NCBI GenBank assembly: GCA_002314875.1
Contig: DCHS01000002.1
Coordinates: forward strand, 1 to 64,000
Direction: 5' to 3'
Source: Prevotellaceae bacterium UBA1746
Lineage (GTDB): Bacteria; Bacteroidota; Bacteroidia; Bacteroidales; Bacteroidaceae
DNA: 64,000 bases
Shown here: piece after piece, positions 35,775-45,000 of the stretch
How positions within the stretch are numbered: position 1 is the stretch's first letter
How the letters are laid out: each line of letters begins with the position of its first letter
Position numbers and translations under genes: made by a program
The notes under the pieces: model-generated
The model's input: only the letters and a program-made list of their open reading frames with translations
Told to the model about the DNA's origin: nothing
The model's database searches: none

Positions 35775-36404
35775 ATGTCACTCGCTACAACTTTTGCAGA
35801 AAAGCTTCTCAATGTCAAGTGTATCAAACTTCAGCCCGAACAGCCTTTTACCTGGGCCAGCGGTTGGCTTTCTCCTTTCTATTGTGATAACCGTAAGACC
35901 CTCGCTTATCCTGAGGTTCGTACTTTCGTAAAGGAAGAACTTGCCCGCCTCATCGCTGAGAAATATCCCGAGGCTACCGCTATCGCAGGTGTTGCCACTG
36001 GTGCTATCGCTCAGGGTGCCCTCGTTGCTGATGCGCTCAATCTCCCGATGTGCTATGTTCGTTCCAAGGCTAAGGATCACGGAATGGGCAACCTCATCGA
36101 AGGTACACTTCCCGAAGGTGCTAAGGTAGTTGTTGTAGAAGACCTCATCTCTACTGGTGGCAGCAGTCTCAAAGCTGTAGAAGCCCTCCGTGCTGCAGGT
36201 TTTGAAATTCTTGGTATGGTGGCCAGCTACACCTATGGTTTCCCCGTTGCTGCAGAAGCTTTCAAGGCTGCCAATGTAGAACTCACTACCCTTACCAACT
36301 ATGAAGCTGTTGTAGAAGCTGCTCTCAAGAGCGGTTACATCGAAAGCAAACACGTTGAACTCCTTGCTCAGTGGCGTGCTAATCCCAGCGAGTGGGGAAA
36401 GTAA
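35775..36404 (+). CDS. pyrE: Orotate phosphoribosyltransferase
   Basis: This 209-residue enzyme forms orotidine 5'-phosphate in pyrimidine synthesis. ATG 35775 (MSLATTFAEKLL) is preferred over an upstream TTG. The PRPP-binding motif VVVVEDLISTGGSS is at about 118-131 and the flexible loop RSKAKDHGMGN at about 96-106. It is followed by a SRPBCC gene after 51 bp; that gap has a weak TGGGG/CCCCA hairpin. Confidence 0.96.
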   Translation: MSLATTFAEKLLNVKCIKLQPEQPFTWASGWLSPFYCDNRKTLAYPEVRTFVKEELARLIAEKYPEATAIAGVATGAIAQGALVADALNLPMCYVRSKAKDHGMGNLIEGTLPEGAKVVVVEDLISTGGSSLKAVEALRAAGFEILGMVASYTYGFPVAAEAFKAANVELTTLTNYEAVVEAALKSGYIESKHVELLAQWRANPSEWGK

Positions 36405-36455
36405 TTCACACACTTATATAATTCCGATGGGGACTATTCAGCCCCACATCCATTT

Positions 36456-36953
36456 ATGACAAAGTACGAAAGTCAAGTTTATACCGTCCGTGCAACGCAG
36501 GCTCATGCCTACGAACGCATGTCTAACCTCAAGAACTTTGAGGCATTGAAAGAAATTCTCGAACAACCTGGCGTTGTAGAACGTATGGTCGAGAACTTAC
36601 CTCCTGAACACAAAGATAAAATTACGCCTGAAAAATTACAGCAGATTCGTGAGCAACTGGAAAATGTTGTATTCTCTGAAGATGCAGTAAGTTTTGAAAG
36701 CAAAATGGGATTGATGACGCTGGCCATCACCGACCGTCAGGAACCTAAACTCGTAAAAATGCAGGGCGTAGGTACTCCCGTTGATGTAAGCCTTTGGGTA
36801 CAATTCCTTCCCCAGGGAGTTTACGAATCCAAGATGAAGGTAACCATCGGCGTTGAACTCAATTTCTTCGTTCGCAAGATGGTAGAGAAGCACATCAAGC
36901 AGGCTCCTGATGGCATCGCCCAGTTCCTCTGCTATCTTCTTGCATTAAATTAA
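36456..36953 (+). CDS. SRPBCC/START-like protein
   Basis: This is a 165-residue cytosolic protein with no signal peptide. The helix-grip order (strand, helices about 18-70, then antiparallel strands and a long C-terminal helix) fits the SRPBCC superfamily seen in Bacteroidales next to pyrE. Ligand unknown. Confidence 0.7.
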   Translation: MTKYESQVYTVRATQAHAYERMSNLKNFEALKEILEQPGVVERMVENLPPEHKDKITPEKLQQIREQLENVVFSEDAVSFESKMGLMTLAITDRQEPKLVKMQGVGTPVDVSLWVQFLPQGVYESKMKVTIGVELNFFVRKMVEKHIKQAPDGIAQFLCYLLALN

Positions 36954-36970
36954 TCTTTTTAGATTAAACT

Positions 36971-37540
36971 ATGCGTTATCGTTCTACATATCTCTTTTTA
37001 CTCGGCATTGTTTTCTCCCTCTTGATTGGGTGTGAAGGCGATGCCGAGTATACCTATTCCCCTTACCGTGCTTTCTTCCGTTTTTCACCAGTAACGGCCG
37101 CTCCCAGCACGCTCCTCCCCGCACTTACAAGCCCTGGGGAATGGTGCTATGTCACGATCAACGGCTCCTACTATAATTTTAAGAGTGCTACAGGAAAGAC
37201 TGACAGTTATCCCAAGACCGCTATCGAACAATATGGTACTACGATCTGGTTCAACGGTCTCCTTGTGGGAACACCGATGATTCCTGAAATCGGAGGTTCC
37301 TTTGTGCCGGTGTGCTACGATTTGGTCTGTCCGAATTGTTACGAAAACGGAGGTATTCGGCGCGATATCCGCATCAAAGACATATCTCTTGCACAAGCGA
37401 TCTGCGACCGTTGCAAACGAGTCTATGACCTTCAGAATTCCGGTGTGGTCATAGAAGGCGCTGACGAGGGAAGTTCAAATGTCAAACTTTATCGCTACCA
37501 CTGCAGTTACGATAACAATACATTTGTTATGCAGAATTAA
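36971..37540 (+). CDS. Lipoprotein with Rieske-like fold and four cysteines
   Basis: This is a 189-residue lipoprotein (lipobox LIGC, Cys21). In the C-terminal half CPNC (Cys120, Cys123) and CDRC (Cys145, Cys148) are followed by VYDLQNSGVVIEG. That order mirrors the Rieske cluster signature (CxH...CxxH then YDL..G.V..G), but the two histidines are replaced by cysteines. The site may bind zinc or a rubredoxin-like iron rather than a 2Fe-2S cluster. The function is unknown. It is 17 bp downstream of the SRPBCC gene. Confidence 0.65.
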   Translation: MRYRSTYLFLLGIVFSLLIGCEGDAEYTYSPYRAFFRFSPVTAAPSTLLPALTSPGEWCYVTINGSYYNFKSATGKTDSYPKTAIEQYGTTIWFNGLLVGTPMIPEIGGSFVPVCYDLVCPNCYENGGIRRDIRIKDISLAQAICDRCKRVYDLQNSGVVIEGADEGSSNVKLYRYHCSYDNNTFVMQN

Positions 37541-37550
37541 ACAAAAAAAT

Positions 37551-37581
37551 TTTGTTAATTCGGAAGAAAGGCGTACCTTTG
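37551..37581 (+). promoter_or_regulatory. tRNA-Leu promoter
   Basis: TTTG at 37551-37554, a 19-nt spacer and TACCTTTG at 37574-37581 match the consensus. Confidence 0.85.
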
Positions 37582-37628
37582 CAGTCGCAATTTATAAAAA
37601 AGCTATTGCTCATAGACTTATAGTCGAT

Positions 37629-37713
37629 GCCCGAATGGTGGAATGGTAGACACGAGGGACTTAAAATCCCTTGACCAGTAACGGTTGTGCGGGTTCGAGT
37701 CCCGCTTCGGGCA
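37629..37713 (+). tRNA. tRNA-Leu (TAA)
   Basis: This is an 85-nt class II tRNA. The acceptor stem GCCCGAA pairs with TTCGGGC with discriminator A. The anticodon loop CTTAAAA has TAA at 37662-37664. A variable arm (about TTGACCAGTAACGGTTG) and the T loop TTCGAGT follow. CCA is not encoded. Confidence 0.96.
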
Positions 37714-37726
37714 CAAATAGAAACTG

Positions 37727-37762
37727 AAGAGAATGGAAACGCTTGTTTTTGTTCTCTTTTTT
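37727..37762 (+). terminator. tRNA-Leu terminator
   Basis: AAGAGAA pairs with TTCTCTT, with an inner AAAC/GTTT stem and GCTT loop, followed by a T run. Confidence 0.78.
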
Positions 37763-37764
37763 AG

Positions 37765-37815
37765 GCGAATAAGATGAAACTCGCCTTTACGCGAATAAAA
37801 AGAAACTTACCTTAG
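37765..37815 (+). repeat. Two 25-bp direct repeats upstream of the YitT gene
   Basis: Two units starting at 37765 and 37791 share GCGAATAA, GAAACT and CCTT at the same spacing (26-bp period). They sit just before the YitT gene where no clear consensus promoter is found, so they could be an operator or a decayed duplication. Confidence 0.55.
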
Positions 37816-37841
37816 GGCAAAACCCACAATTTTCAATTTGT

Positions 37842-38837
37842 ATGAAAGCCCTCTCTACTAACCTAATAGAAAATCTCACCTCACGTGATTGGTGGCAATC
37901 CTGGATTACCATAATATTCGGCTGTGCCCTTATGGCTACAGCTTTTGTGCTTTTCATCAATCCATATCAGATTGTTCCCGGCGGTGTATATGGTGCCAGC
38001 ATCGTTCTAAATGCCATTTTCCCTAACATTATGGTCGGTACCTTCGGCTATATGTTTGACATTCCCCTCCTCTGTCTTTCCGTTCTTTTCTTAGGAAAGC
38101 GTCTTGGAGCAAGAACCATCGTAGCGGCATTGCTGACACCAGCATTCATGAACCTCTTCACTTACTTATTTTATCCTGCAGAAGCAATAAACACACTGGA
38201 GGCCTCAAAACTACTTGGCGGTGTGTTAGATTTATCTAATCACCTGTTGGTAAGTACGTTGATTGGTTCTGTATTAATTGGTATCGCGTGTGCACTCATT
38301 GTTAAGAGCAAGGCAACATCTGGTGGTACAGACATTGTAGCCATGATTATGCAGAAGTATCTCGGCATAAAATTCTCAACCTCTATTCTCATTGCCGATG
38401 GTACCGTCGTTCTTGCCGGTCTGGTGGTGAATAGCTGTGATATTGGTGCTCAGGGCGATCCCCAGCGAGGTATTCTCCTCTCGCTTTACAGCCTCATCGC
38501 CATCTATGTAGTTTCCCATACCGTTTCCATCGTTCTTTCCGGAAACCAGAACGATAAGATTATCTTTGTCGTTTCAAGTAAAGGTCCAGAAGAGATTCGC
38601 AACTTTATCCTCAATGATCTCGACCGTACAGCAACCTGTATCAAAGCGAGTGGACTTTATAGTCGTGAGAATAAGGACATGCTCTTCCTCGTCGTTAGCA
38701 ACAAGGAAGCCGACGCCGTAAAACACAAAATCCGCGAATACGATCCAACGGCTTTCGTTGTGGTCACCAGTGCTTCAGCAACTTATGGTGAAGGTTGGAG
38801 CACACTCCCAACTCCCGATGATATCATTCCAGAATAA
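37842..38837 (+). CDS. YitT family membrane protein with DUF2179 domain
   Basis: This is a 331-residue protein. The YitT membrane part has about five or six helices (about 25-245, with NPYQIVPGGVYGASI near 40). A cytosolic DUF2179 domain (about 250-320) follows, with the core FVVSSKGPEEIRNFI and AFVVVTSASATYGEGW. DUF2179 resembles the PII-like ACT fold, suggesting small-molecule sensing. The transported or sensed molecule is unknown. It has a strong terminator downstream. Confidence 0.88.
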   Translation: MKALSTNLIENLTSRDWWQSWITIIFGCALMATAFVLFINPYQIVPGGVYGASIVLNAIFPNIMVGTFGYMFDIPLLCLSVLFLGKRLGARTIVAALLTPAFMNLFTYLFYPAEAINTLEASKLLGGVLDLSNHLLVSTLIGSVLIGIACALIVKSKATSGGTDIVAMIMQKYLGIKFSTSILIADGTVVLAGLVVNSCDIGAQGDPQRGILLSLYSLIAIYVVSHTVSIVLSGNQNDKIIFVVSSKGPEEIRNFILNDLDRTATCIKASGLYSRENKDMLFLVVSNKEADAVKHKIREYDPTAFVVVTSASATYGEGWSTLPTPDDIIPE

Positions 38838-38857
38838 CTTACGATAAATCATAATAC

Positions 38858-38887
38858 AAATGCAGGGCTTCGGTCCTGCATTTTTTT
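38858..38887 (+). terminator. YitT gene terminator
   Basis: AAATGCAGG pairs with CCTGCATTT over a CTTCGG-type loop, followed by seven T residues. Confidence 0.9.
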
Positions 38888-38910
38888 ACCTTCCAGGCTA
38901 TCATTAAAAC

Positions 38911-38950
38911 AAAGCCCCGTAGTCCGCTCATCACTGAGCCATCTACGGGG
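38911..38950 (-). terminator. Terminator of the Spy-like gene
   Basis: CCCCGTAG pairs with CTACGGGG, with an inner GCTCA/TGAGC stem and TCAC loop. On the minus strand a T-rich tail follows. Confidence 0.8.
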
Positions 38951-38991
38951 AATCGCGTTATGAAGAAGTAAATGTGTGTAAAACACTCAAA

Positions 38992-39531
38992 TTAGAAGGG
39001 GCCGCCACCGGGGAAACCACCACCGGGAAAACCACCGCCAGGGAAGCCACCACCAGGACCACCGGGGAAACCACCACGGTCTCCATTGGCATTGCCTTTA
39101 CGGTTACCACGGCCTTCACCAGGAACCATTGTGAACACCTTAACAAGCTGCTGAGCAGTGAGGCGTTCCTTAAAACGATTGTAGTAGGCACGCTTTACAG
39201 CCACCTGCTGTTCTTCTGCCTTAAAGTTATCCAGAATCATCTGTTCTGCATCAAGGTCAGAGAGTTCATCAATTTTCTTGTCTTTATCAGGCATTGCATC
39301 TTTGCGGACATCCTGCAAAGCCTGGCTGTACTCCTGATAAAGAGGAACGAACCACTCTGCCGTTGTTCCATCGAGATTCATACGTTCTGCCAGGCTATTT
39401 GCCTGACGGAGTACCATTTCCTTACGCTGAGCCTCACGATCTTCGTTAGAGCGCTCACCCTTTTTTTTCTCTGCACTGACGGTCAAAGACGTACAGAGCA
39501 ATAACATGACTAAAAATAATGTCTTTTTCAT
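38992..39531 (-). CDS. Small periplasmic Spy/CpxP-like protein with GGFP-repeat tail
   Basis: This is a 179-residue exported protein. The start at 39531 (MKKTLFLVMLLLC) gives a signal peptide ending at VSA (about residue 20); the longer frame starting 144 bases upstream runs through promoter sequence. The mature part is helical and charged (about 25-135: REAQRKEMVLRQANSLAERM and LTAQQLVKVF), recalling the LTXXQ/Spy/CpxP chaperone-sensor family. The C-terminus (about 150-179) is a GGFPGG repeat run ending GGGPF. The function of the tail is unknown. Confidence 0.75.
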   Translation of the reverse strand: MKKTLFLVMLLLCTSLTVSAEKKKGERSNEDREAQRKEMVLRQANSLAERMNLDGTTAEWFVPLYQEYSQALQDVRKDAMPDKDKKIDELSDLDAEQMILDNFKAEEQQVAVKRAYYNRFKERLTAQQLVKVFTMVPGEGRGNRKGNANGDRGGFPGGPGGGFPGGGFPGGGFPGGGPF

Positions 39532-39552
39532 TGTTTGTAGCTTTTTACGCTG

Positions 39553-39582
39553 CAAATGTAGGAAAAACTTCCGAAAAACAAA
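39553..39582 (-). promoter_or_regulatory. Promoter of the Spy-like gene
   Basis: On the minus strand TTTG (39582-39579), an 18-nt spacer and TACATTTG (39560-39553) lie 22 nt before the start codon. Confidence 0.65.
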
Positions 39583-39645
39583 AACCAACGTCGATAAGCG
39601 CTTTTTTTTTATCGACCAAATGGCACTATTCCAAAGAAAATTCCT

Positions 39646-39653
39646 TAACTTTG
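39646..39653 (+). promoter_or_regulatory. cysQ promoter (-7 element)
   Basis: TAACTTTG matches TAnnTTTG, 20 nt before the cysQ ATG; no clear -33 box. It supports the start at 39674 and would drive cysQ, the SLC13 gene and perhaps the GH85 pair. Confidence 0.55.
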
Positions 39654-39673
39654 CACTCAAAATTAACAAAACC

Positions 39674-40468
39674 ATGTCTTTAGATAAGTCTCATCTCATC
39701 ATCGCTACCGAGGCGGCCATCCGTGCCGGAGAAGCGATTATGGAAATCTATACCAGTCCTACCGCCAATTGGGAGGTAGAAAAAAAAGCGGACAATAGTC
39801 CGCTGACTTTGGCTGATCGTCGCTCGCACTCCATCATAGCACCCTACCTTGAAGCTACTGGCATTCCCGTGTTGAGCGAAGAGGGACAGCATCTTCCCTA
39901 TGACGAACGCCGCTCATGGGATCGCCTGTGGATTGTCGATCCCCTTGACGGTACCAAGGAGTTCATCAAGCGAAATGGTGAGTTCACGGTCAATATCGCA
40001 TTAGCAGAAAACGGAACGCCCACGCTCGGTGTCATCTTTGTTCCTGTTTCCCGCGTCCTCTATATTGGTTCACCCGAAGGAGCCTTTAAAGCTATTGTCC
40101 CCGAAGGCTGCTATGATTTAGAAAACATCGAACTTACCTCTATTCACAAAGGTGCTGTCACTCCTTTCACGGTGGTAGCCAGCCGTTCTCATCTTTCTCC
40201 TGAAACAGAAGAATTCATTGAACGGTTACGCCTCGAACATCCTGATCTTGTTATGGTCAGTGCTGGTTCCAGTCTGAAGCTCTGCCTCGTCGCTGAAGGA
40301 AAGGCCGATGTCTATCCGCGTTTTGCTCCCACGATGGAATGGGACACTGCTGCGGGACACGCCATCTGTCTTGCTGCCGGCGCAACGGTAACAAAAGCTC
40401 CCGAAGACATTGAACCTTTGGGCTATAATAAAGAAAACCTCCTCAACCCCTGGTTTATTGTAAGATAG
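39674..40468 (+). CDS. cysQ: 3'(2'),5'-bisphosphate nucleotidase CysQ
   Basis: This 264-residue enzyme of the inositol monophosphatase superfamily removes 3'-phosphoadenosine 5'-phosphate, the by-product of PAPS use. Metal-site motifs are LSEEG (Glu69-Glu70), DPLDGT (89-94) and WDTAAGHA near the C-terminus. The longer frame from 39506 crosses the promoter and is rejected. The SLC13 gene follows after 7 bp. In Bacteroides the cysC, cysD and cysN genes usually follow, but here they do not. Confidence 0.93.
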   Translation: MSLDKSHLIIATEAAIRAGEAIMEIYTSPTANWEVEKKADNSPLTLADRRSHSIIAPYLEATGIPVLSEEGQHLPYDERRSWDRLWIVDPLDGTKEFIKRNGEFTVNIALAENGTPTLGVIFVPVSRVLYIGSPEGAFKAIVPEGCYDLENIELTSIHKGAVTPFTVVASRSHLSPETEEFIERLRLEHPDLVMVSAGSSLKLCLVAEGKADVYPRFAPTMEWDTAAGHAICLAAGATVTKAPEDIEPLGYNKENLLNPWFIVR

Positions 40469-40475
40469 TAATCTC

Positions 40476-42059
40476 ATGTCAAGTACTGCTATATTTACTT
40501 CGCTTGTTGTCCTCGTGCTGCTTATTGCACTGATGAAGGATAAGATGCGTCCGGGCCTGATTCTTTTTTCAGGCGCGGTAGTCTTCCTTGTTTCAGGCAT
40601 TATCAGTCCTAAAGAACTCCTTGAAGGTTTTTCCAACAAGGGTATGATTACAGTTGCCCTACTCTTCCTTGTCAGCGAAGGCGTTCGGCGAAGTGGTCTT
40701 TTGGAACAACTTCTTGGAAAACTCCTCCCCAAAGGAAATGCTCCCATCCGCAATGTCCAGACCAGAATGATGCCCGTTGTGGCTGCTCTTTCTGCATTTT
40801 TGAACAACACTCCTATGGTGGTTATTTTTGGTCCGATGATCAAGCGATGGGCCGACCGCAACCACCAGTCTGCCACAAAATACCTTATTCCGCTTTCCTA
40901 TGCTACCATCCTCGGTGGTATGTGTACGCTGATTGGTACCTCCACCAATCTTGTGGTTCACGGTATGGCGCTCGAAGAAGCAGCAACAAACCCTGCAGTG
41001 CGCGGACTCTCCATGTTTGAACTGGGGCAGGTAGGTGTTTTCATTGCCATTGCCGGACTTATCTACATTATTACGGTCTCCAAATGGCTATTGCCAGAAA
41101 AGCGCAAGGCCGATGCAAGTCAGGCAGCAGAAAATGCTGAGGACAGCCGATACTATCGCATCGATGTTGTCCTCGGTGCCCGTTTCCCCGCCATCGGACG
41201 AAAAATCCGCGATTTCAATTTCCAGCAAAAATACGGCGCCAATGTCCTTGAACTCCATCGTGGCGGCGAAATACACATTATCAAAGATTTACGAACAGAA
41301 CGCTATCAGGAAGGTGATACGCTTGTTCTTCTCGGCGATGACGAATTCATGGACAACTGGGGCGATTCATCTTTCTTCCTCATGGTTGACGCCTCTCGTC
41401 CACAAAAAGAGAAGGACATGGGCAGCAAGAAGAAATGGTTCACGGTCGTTCTCCTTTTCCTGATGATTTTTGGCGCTGCAATCGGTGAACTTCCCGAAAT
41501 GCGCACATGGGCAGAAACGAACTACGGCATGAAGTTCGATATGTTCTTCTGGGTTTGCGTAGTTACCGTCATCATGGCGTGGCTGAACATCTTCAATGCC
41601 CGCAAATATACGAAGTATTTCTCTTGGGATGTTCTGATCACCATTGCCATGGCATTTGCCATTTCAAAAGCTATGCAGAACTCCGGTATGGCTGATGCCA
41701 TTGCCGCTTGGGCTGTGGATTTAAGCCACGGTAACAGTCCCTACCTCCTCCTTGCATTGGTTTTCATCCTATGTAGTATTTTCACGGAACTGATGACAAA
41801 TAATGCCGCCGCTGCATTGATATTCCCGATATCTCTTAGCGTTGCAGAACATCTCGGTGTTAGTCCAATGCCGTTCATCGTGGTCATTTGTATCGCTGCA
41901 AGTTGCAGTTTCTGCACCCCTATCGGCTATCAGACCAACCTCATTGTGCAAGGTCTCGGCGGCTATAAGTTCAGTGACTTTATAAAGATCGGTCTCCCCC
42001 TGACGCTTATCTGCCTCGTCTTAAGCGTTTGGCTCGTTCCTATCTTCTGGCCATTCTAA
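40476..42059 (+). CDS. SLC13 family permease with RCK_C domain (putative sulfate importer)
   Basis: This is a 527-residue membrane protein. N-terminal helices include LNNTPMVVIFGPMIKRW and GTSTNLVVHGM, the SLC13/ArsB sodium-binding signatures. A central cytosolic RCK_C (TrkA-C) domain (about 225-300) has LHRGGEIHIIKDLRTERYQEGD within it. The C-terminal helices repeat the motifs (TNNAAAALIFPIS, FCTPIGYQTNLIV). Proximity to cysQ suggests sulfate as substrate; that is inference. GH85 genes follow after 34 bp without an obvious promoter. Confidence 0.88.
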   Translation: MSSTAIFTSLVVLVLLIALMKDKMRPGLILFSGAVVFLVSGIISPKELLEGFSNKGMITVALLFLVSEGVRRSGLLEQLLGKLLPKGNAPIRNVQTRMMPVVAALSAFLNNTPMVVIFGPMIKRWADRNHQSATKYLIPLSYATILGGMCTLIGTSTNLVVHGMALEEAATNPAVRGLSMFELGQVGVFIAIAGLIYIITVSKWLLPEKRKADASQAAENAEDSRYYRIDVVLGARFPAIGRKIRDFNFQQKYGANVLELHRGGEIHIIKDLRTERYQEGDTLVLLGDDEFMDNWGDSSFFLMVDASRPQKEKDMGSKKKWFTVVLLFLMIFGAAIGELPEMRTWAETNYGMKFDMFFWVCVVTVIMAWLNIFNARKYTKYFSWDVLITIAMAFAISKAMQNSGMADAIAAWAVDLSHGNSPYLLLALVFILCSIFTELMTNNAAAALIFPISLSVAEHLGVSPMPFIVVICIAASCSFCTPIGYQTNLIVQGLGGYKFSDFIKIGLPLTLICLVLSVWLVPIFWPF

Positions 42060-42093
42060 TGGGCCACCTTCAAAAGCAATAAAAACCTCTACT

Positions 42094-45000
42094 ATGAATA
42101 CACGCAGTTTTCTTTTGGCACTGACAATGGCTTGTTCTTTACAGAGCATGGGCCAAAGTGTACCGAAGCATGAAATGTATGTAGATTTCGGCTATGTCGG
42201 ACTACAGAAGATGATGGAAGTTCTTCCAACTTGGGACTCCAGTAAAGCCGCCAGCCAGGCGAGTGCACAAGGCAGTTCCTATTACGATGACAACTTTTTT
42301 ATTTCCCGCGTTCCTCTGAAGGAGCGTTTCTCCCGTTCGGTTCAGCAGGCGAACACCAGTTTGAACGCCGATGGCGATAACCGTAACGCAAAGAATCTCT
42401 GCTGGTGGACCCCCATCGGAGAAATGACCAAGAAATGGGGTCCGCTCCCCCGTTGGAATTTCGACGGTGACAACTTCAACATGTGGCAGTACATCAATGT
42501 CCACGGAAACTGGTCCAACTCCTGGTGGCGCGTTCCCGGTTCTTTCAACGATGTCGCTCACAAGAACGGCGTAAAGACCGGCTGTCTCCTCTTTATTGAC
42601 TGGGGGTCTTCTATCACAAATACAGAAGGTAACATCGGTAAATACCTCTATCAGTTGTCATCAATGAGCAACAACAAATATACGTATGCAGAAAAACTCG
42701 TCGACTATTTACGCTATTATGGTATCGATGGTATTGGTTTTAATCCCGAAGGTAGCTGGCAACCTAATTTAGCAAAAATTGTGAAACCCTTCCTTGCGGA
42801 ATGTCACCGTATCGCTGAAGAGAAAGGCTGGCCCTTCCATGTGGATTGGTATGCTTATGTAAGTAACACAGGAGCACTGAATGATAACGGCTGTAAACTT
42901 ACTGATGGCGGTAACGACACCTGGTTCCAGGAAAAAAGCACAAATACCCCCGTTACCGATGTCTTTTTCCTCAATTACAACTGGACGGAAGACGGTCTGA
43001 GTAAATCAGCGTCCGCAGCAAAAACCCTCGGCCGTTCACCTTTCGATGTCTATGCCGGTTTCGATCAGCAAGGTCGCGGTTACGGTAAAAACGGAAATGC
43101 CGGTTGGGAAGCGCTGATGAAATACCCCATCAGTGTTGTCGTTTGGGGCGCACACGATCGCAGCCAACTCTACACCGACTGCACGGAAGGCGGTACCTCC
43201 GACAAAGCCATTCAAAGCGAATACCAGACCAAGCAGGAAATGCTCTTCTCTGGCGGTAATCGTAATGTTTTGAAGCGCCCCGCCATCAATACGGGAAATA
43301 CCACCACAAGTTATTCCTCATTGCAAGATTGGCACGGCTATGCCTCTGCCGTCGTTGAACAAAGCACACTTTCCGAAGTTCCCTTTGTTACCCGCTTCAA
43401 TCTTGGAAACGGTGCCTTCTTTAATAATGAAGGTGTGACGACGAACGCCCATAAGTGGTACAACATCGGTATGCAAGACCTGCTGCCAACCTGGCGCTGG
43501 TGGATTTGTAGCGGTAATGGTAGCACCAATGCGAGAAAGGTTCCTACAGAACCCATCCAAATGGACTTCAGTTTCGATGACGCATGGTTTGGAGGTTCAT
43601 GTCTCAAAGCCCACGGAAAGAGTTCACGCTCTGATGTTCGTTTGTTTGAAACCAAATGGACGGTGTCTTCTCCGAACGATGAATTCACCATTACCTATAA
43701 GCCCACAACGACATCAGGAACGATGTATCTTATGGTGAGTAAAGAAGGTTCTGAAGATACTTTTACTTTCGTCAACACCGCTCCTACTTTTGGACAGAAA
43801 GTCAATCAGTGGATAACCACAAAGATTACCGCCAGTCAGCTACAATTACAAGCCGGCGATAAGGTGGCATGCTTGGGCCTTTCTTTCCGAAATACTCCCG
43901 TCGCATATTCCACTCTTATCGGTGAAATAAGTTTTATTCCTGCTGGATATAACAATACCCCTGCATCACCGAAAATTACCTATACCGAGGTGATGAAGCG
44001 CTACTACAATCGCGCAGATTTCAAGGTAGCCTTCGATATGCCCTACAACGGGCAATATGGCGCACTGAAAGATGGCCGTCCGCTTTATAATGAAGAAGTC
44101 GGCACTTGGTATTACGAAATCTGGGTGCGTCAGAAAGGCAAGGAAAATCTTGTTGCCACAACAACCTCTTGGGCCCACTATGTGGTTGAGGCTCCGCTTG
44201 ATCCTGAAACCAATAACACAGACGCCACCTTTGCCATCGGTGTTCGTGCCGTAGGTCTTGACGGAAAATCCAAAAGCGCCATCACCTGGAGCAGCGAAAT
44301 CAAGAAGTCAATGGATGTTATCGACCAGATTACCATTGACAAGGAAATCATCAAGCCCAACGAGAACTTTACGATTGGTTTCGAAGATCCCAACCATCAG
44401 TCTGCAAGTTTCTACATCTATAATTCTGCAGGAACGCTGGTCAAGTCCGCAACGAATGCGCTGACCTTCACCACCAGTCTCCCCAGCATTGGCAGTTATG
44501 ACGTCAAAGTCGTCATTAACGGCGTTGAAGAAATGCACCGTGATATGATTCTTGTTTCAAAAGAGGAAACAGGACGTACTCCGGAAGTTGTCAGCGTAAC
44601 GACTGACGCTGCTGAAAATTTTGCAGGCCAGCCCACCAATCTTACCGCAACCATCAACAAGGGCGATACCTACAACGGAAAACCTTGTACGGTAAGCCGT
44701 TCGCTCTATATGACCGATCCCTACCAGTTCACCGTTGGCGCTGATGTTCTTGGTAGCAATGAATACACCAATGTCACCTATGCTCTTTGGTTTAAGGTAA
44801 AGGAATTCAGCCACCAGAGTCTCGGTACGCTCCTTATGACCAAGGTTAACCGTAACTACGGCGGTACCTGGACCGAAAGTATCTGGGGAGAAATGTGGAC
44901 GGCAATTCGTCCGAAGCACTATTCTGACTACAATAATGCTGACGATGAGATCTCTGTCAATATCCATGGTCCTGTTGCAGGTACTGCCAACTATGAGCAC

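Noticed and set aside
39506..39673. N-terminal extension of cysQ
   Set aside because: It runs across the cysQ and divergent promoters and is unlike CysQ N-termini.
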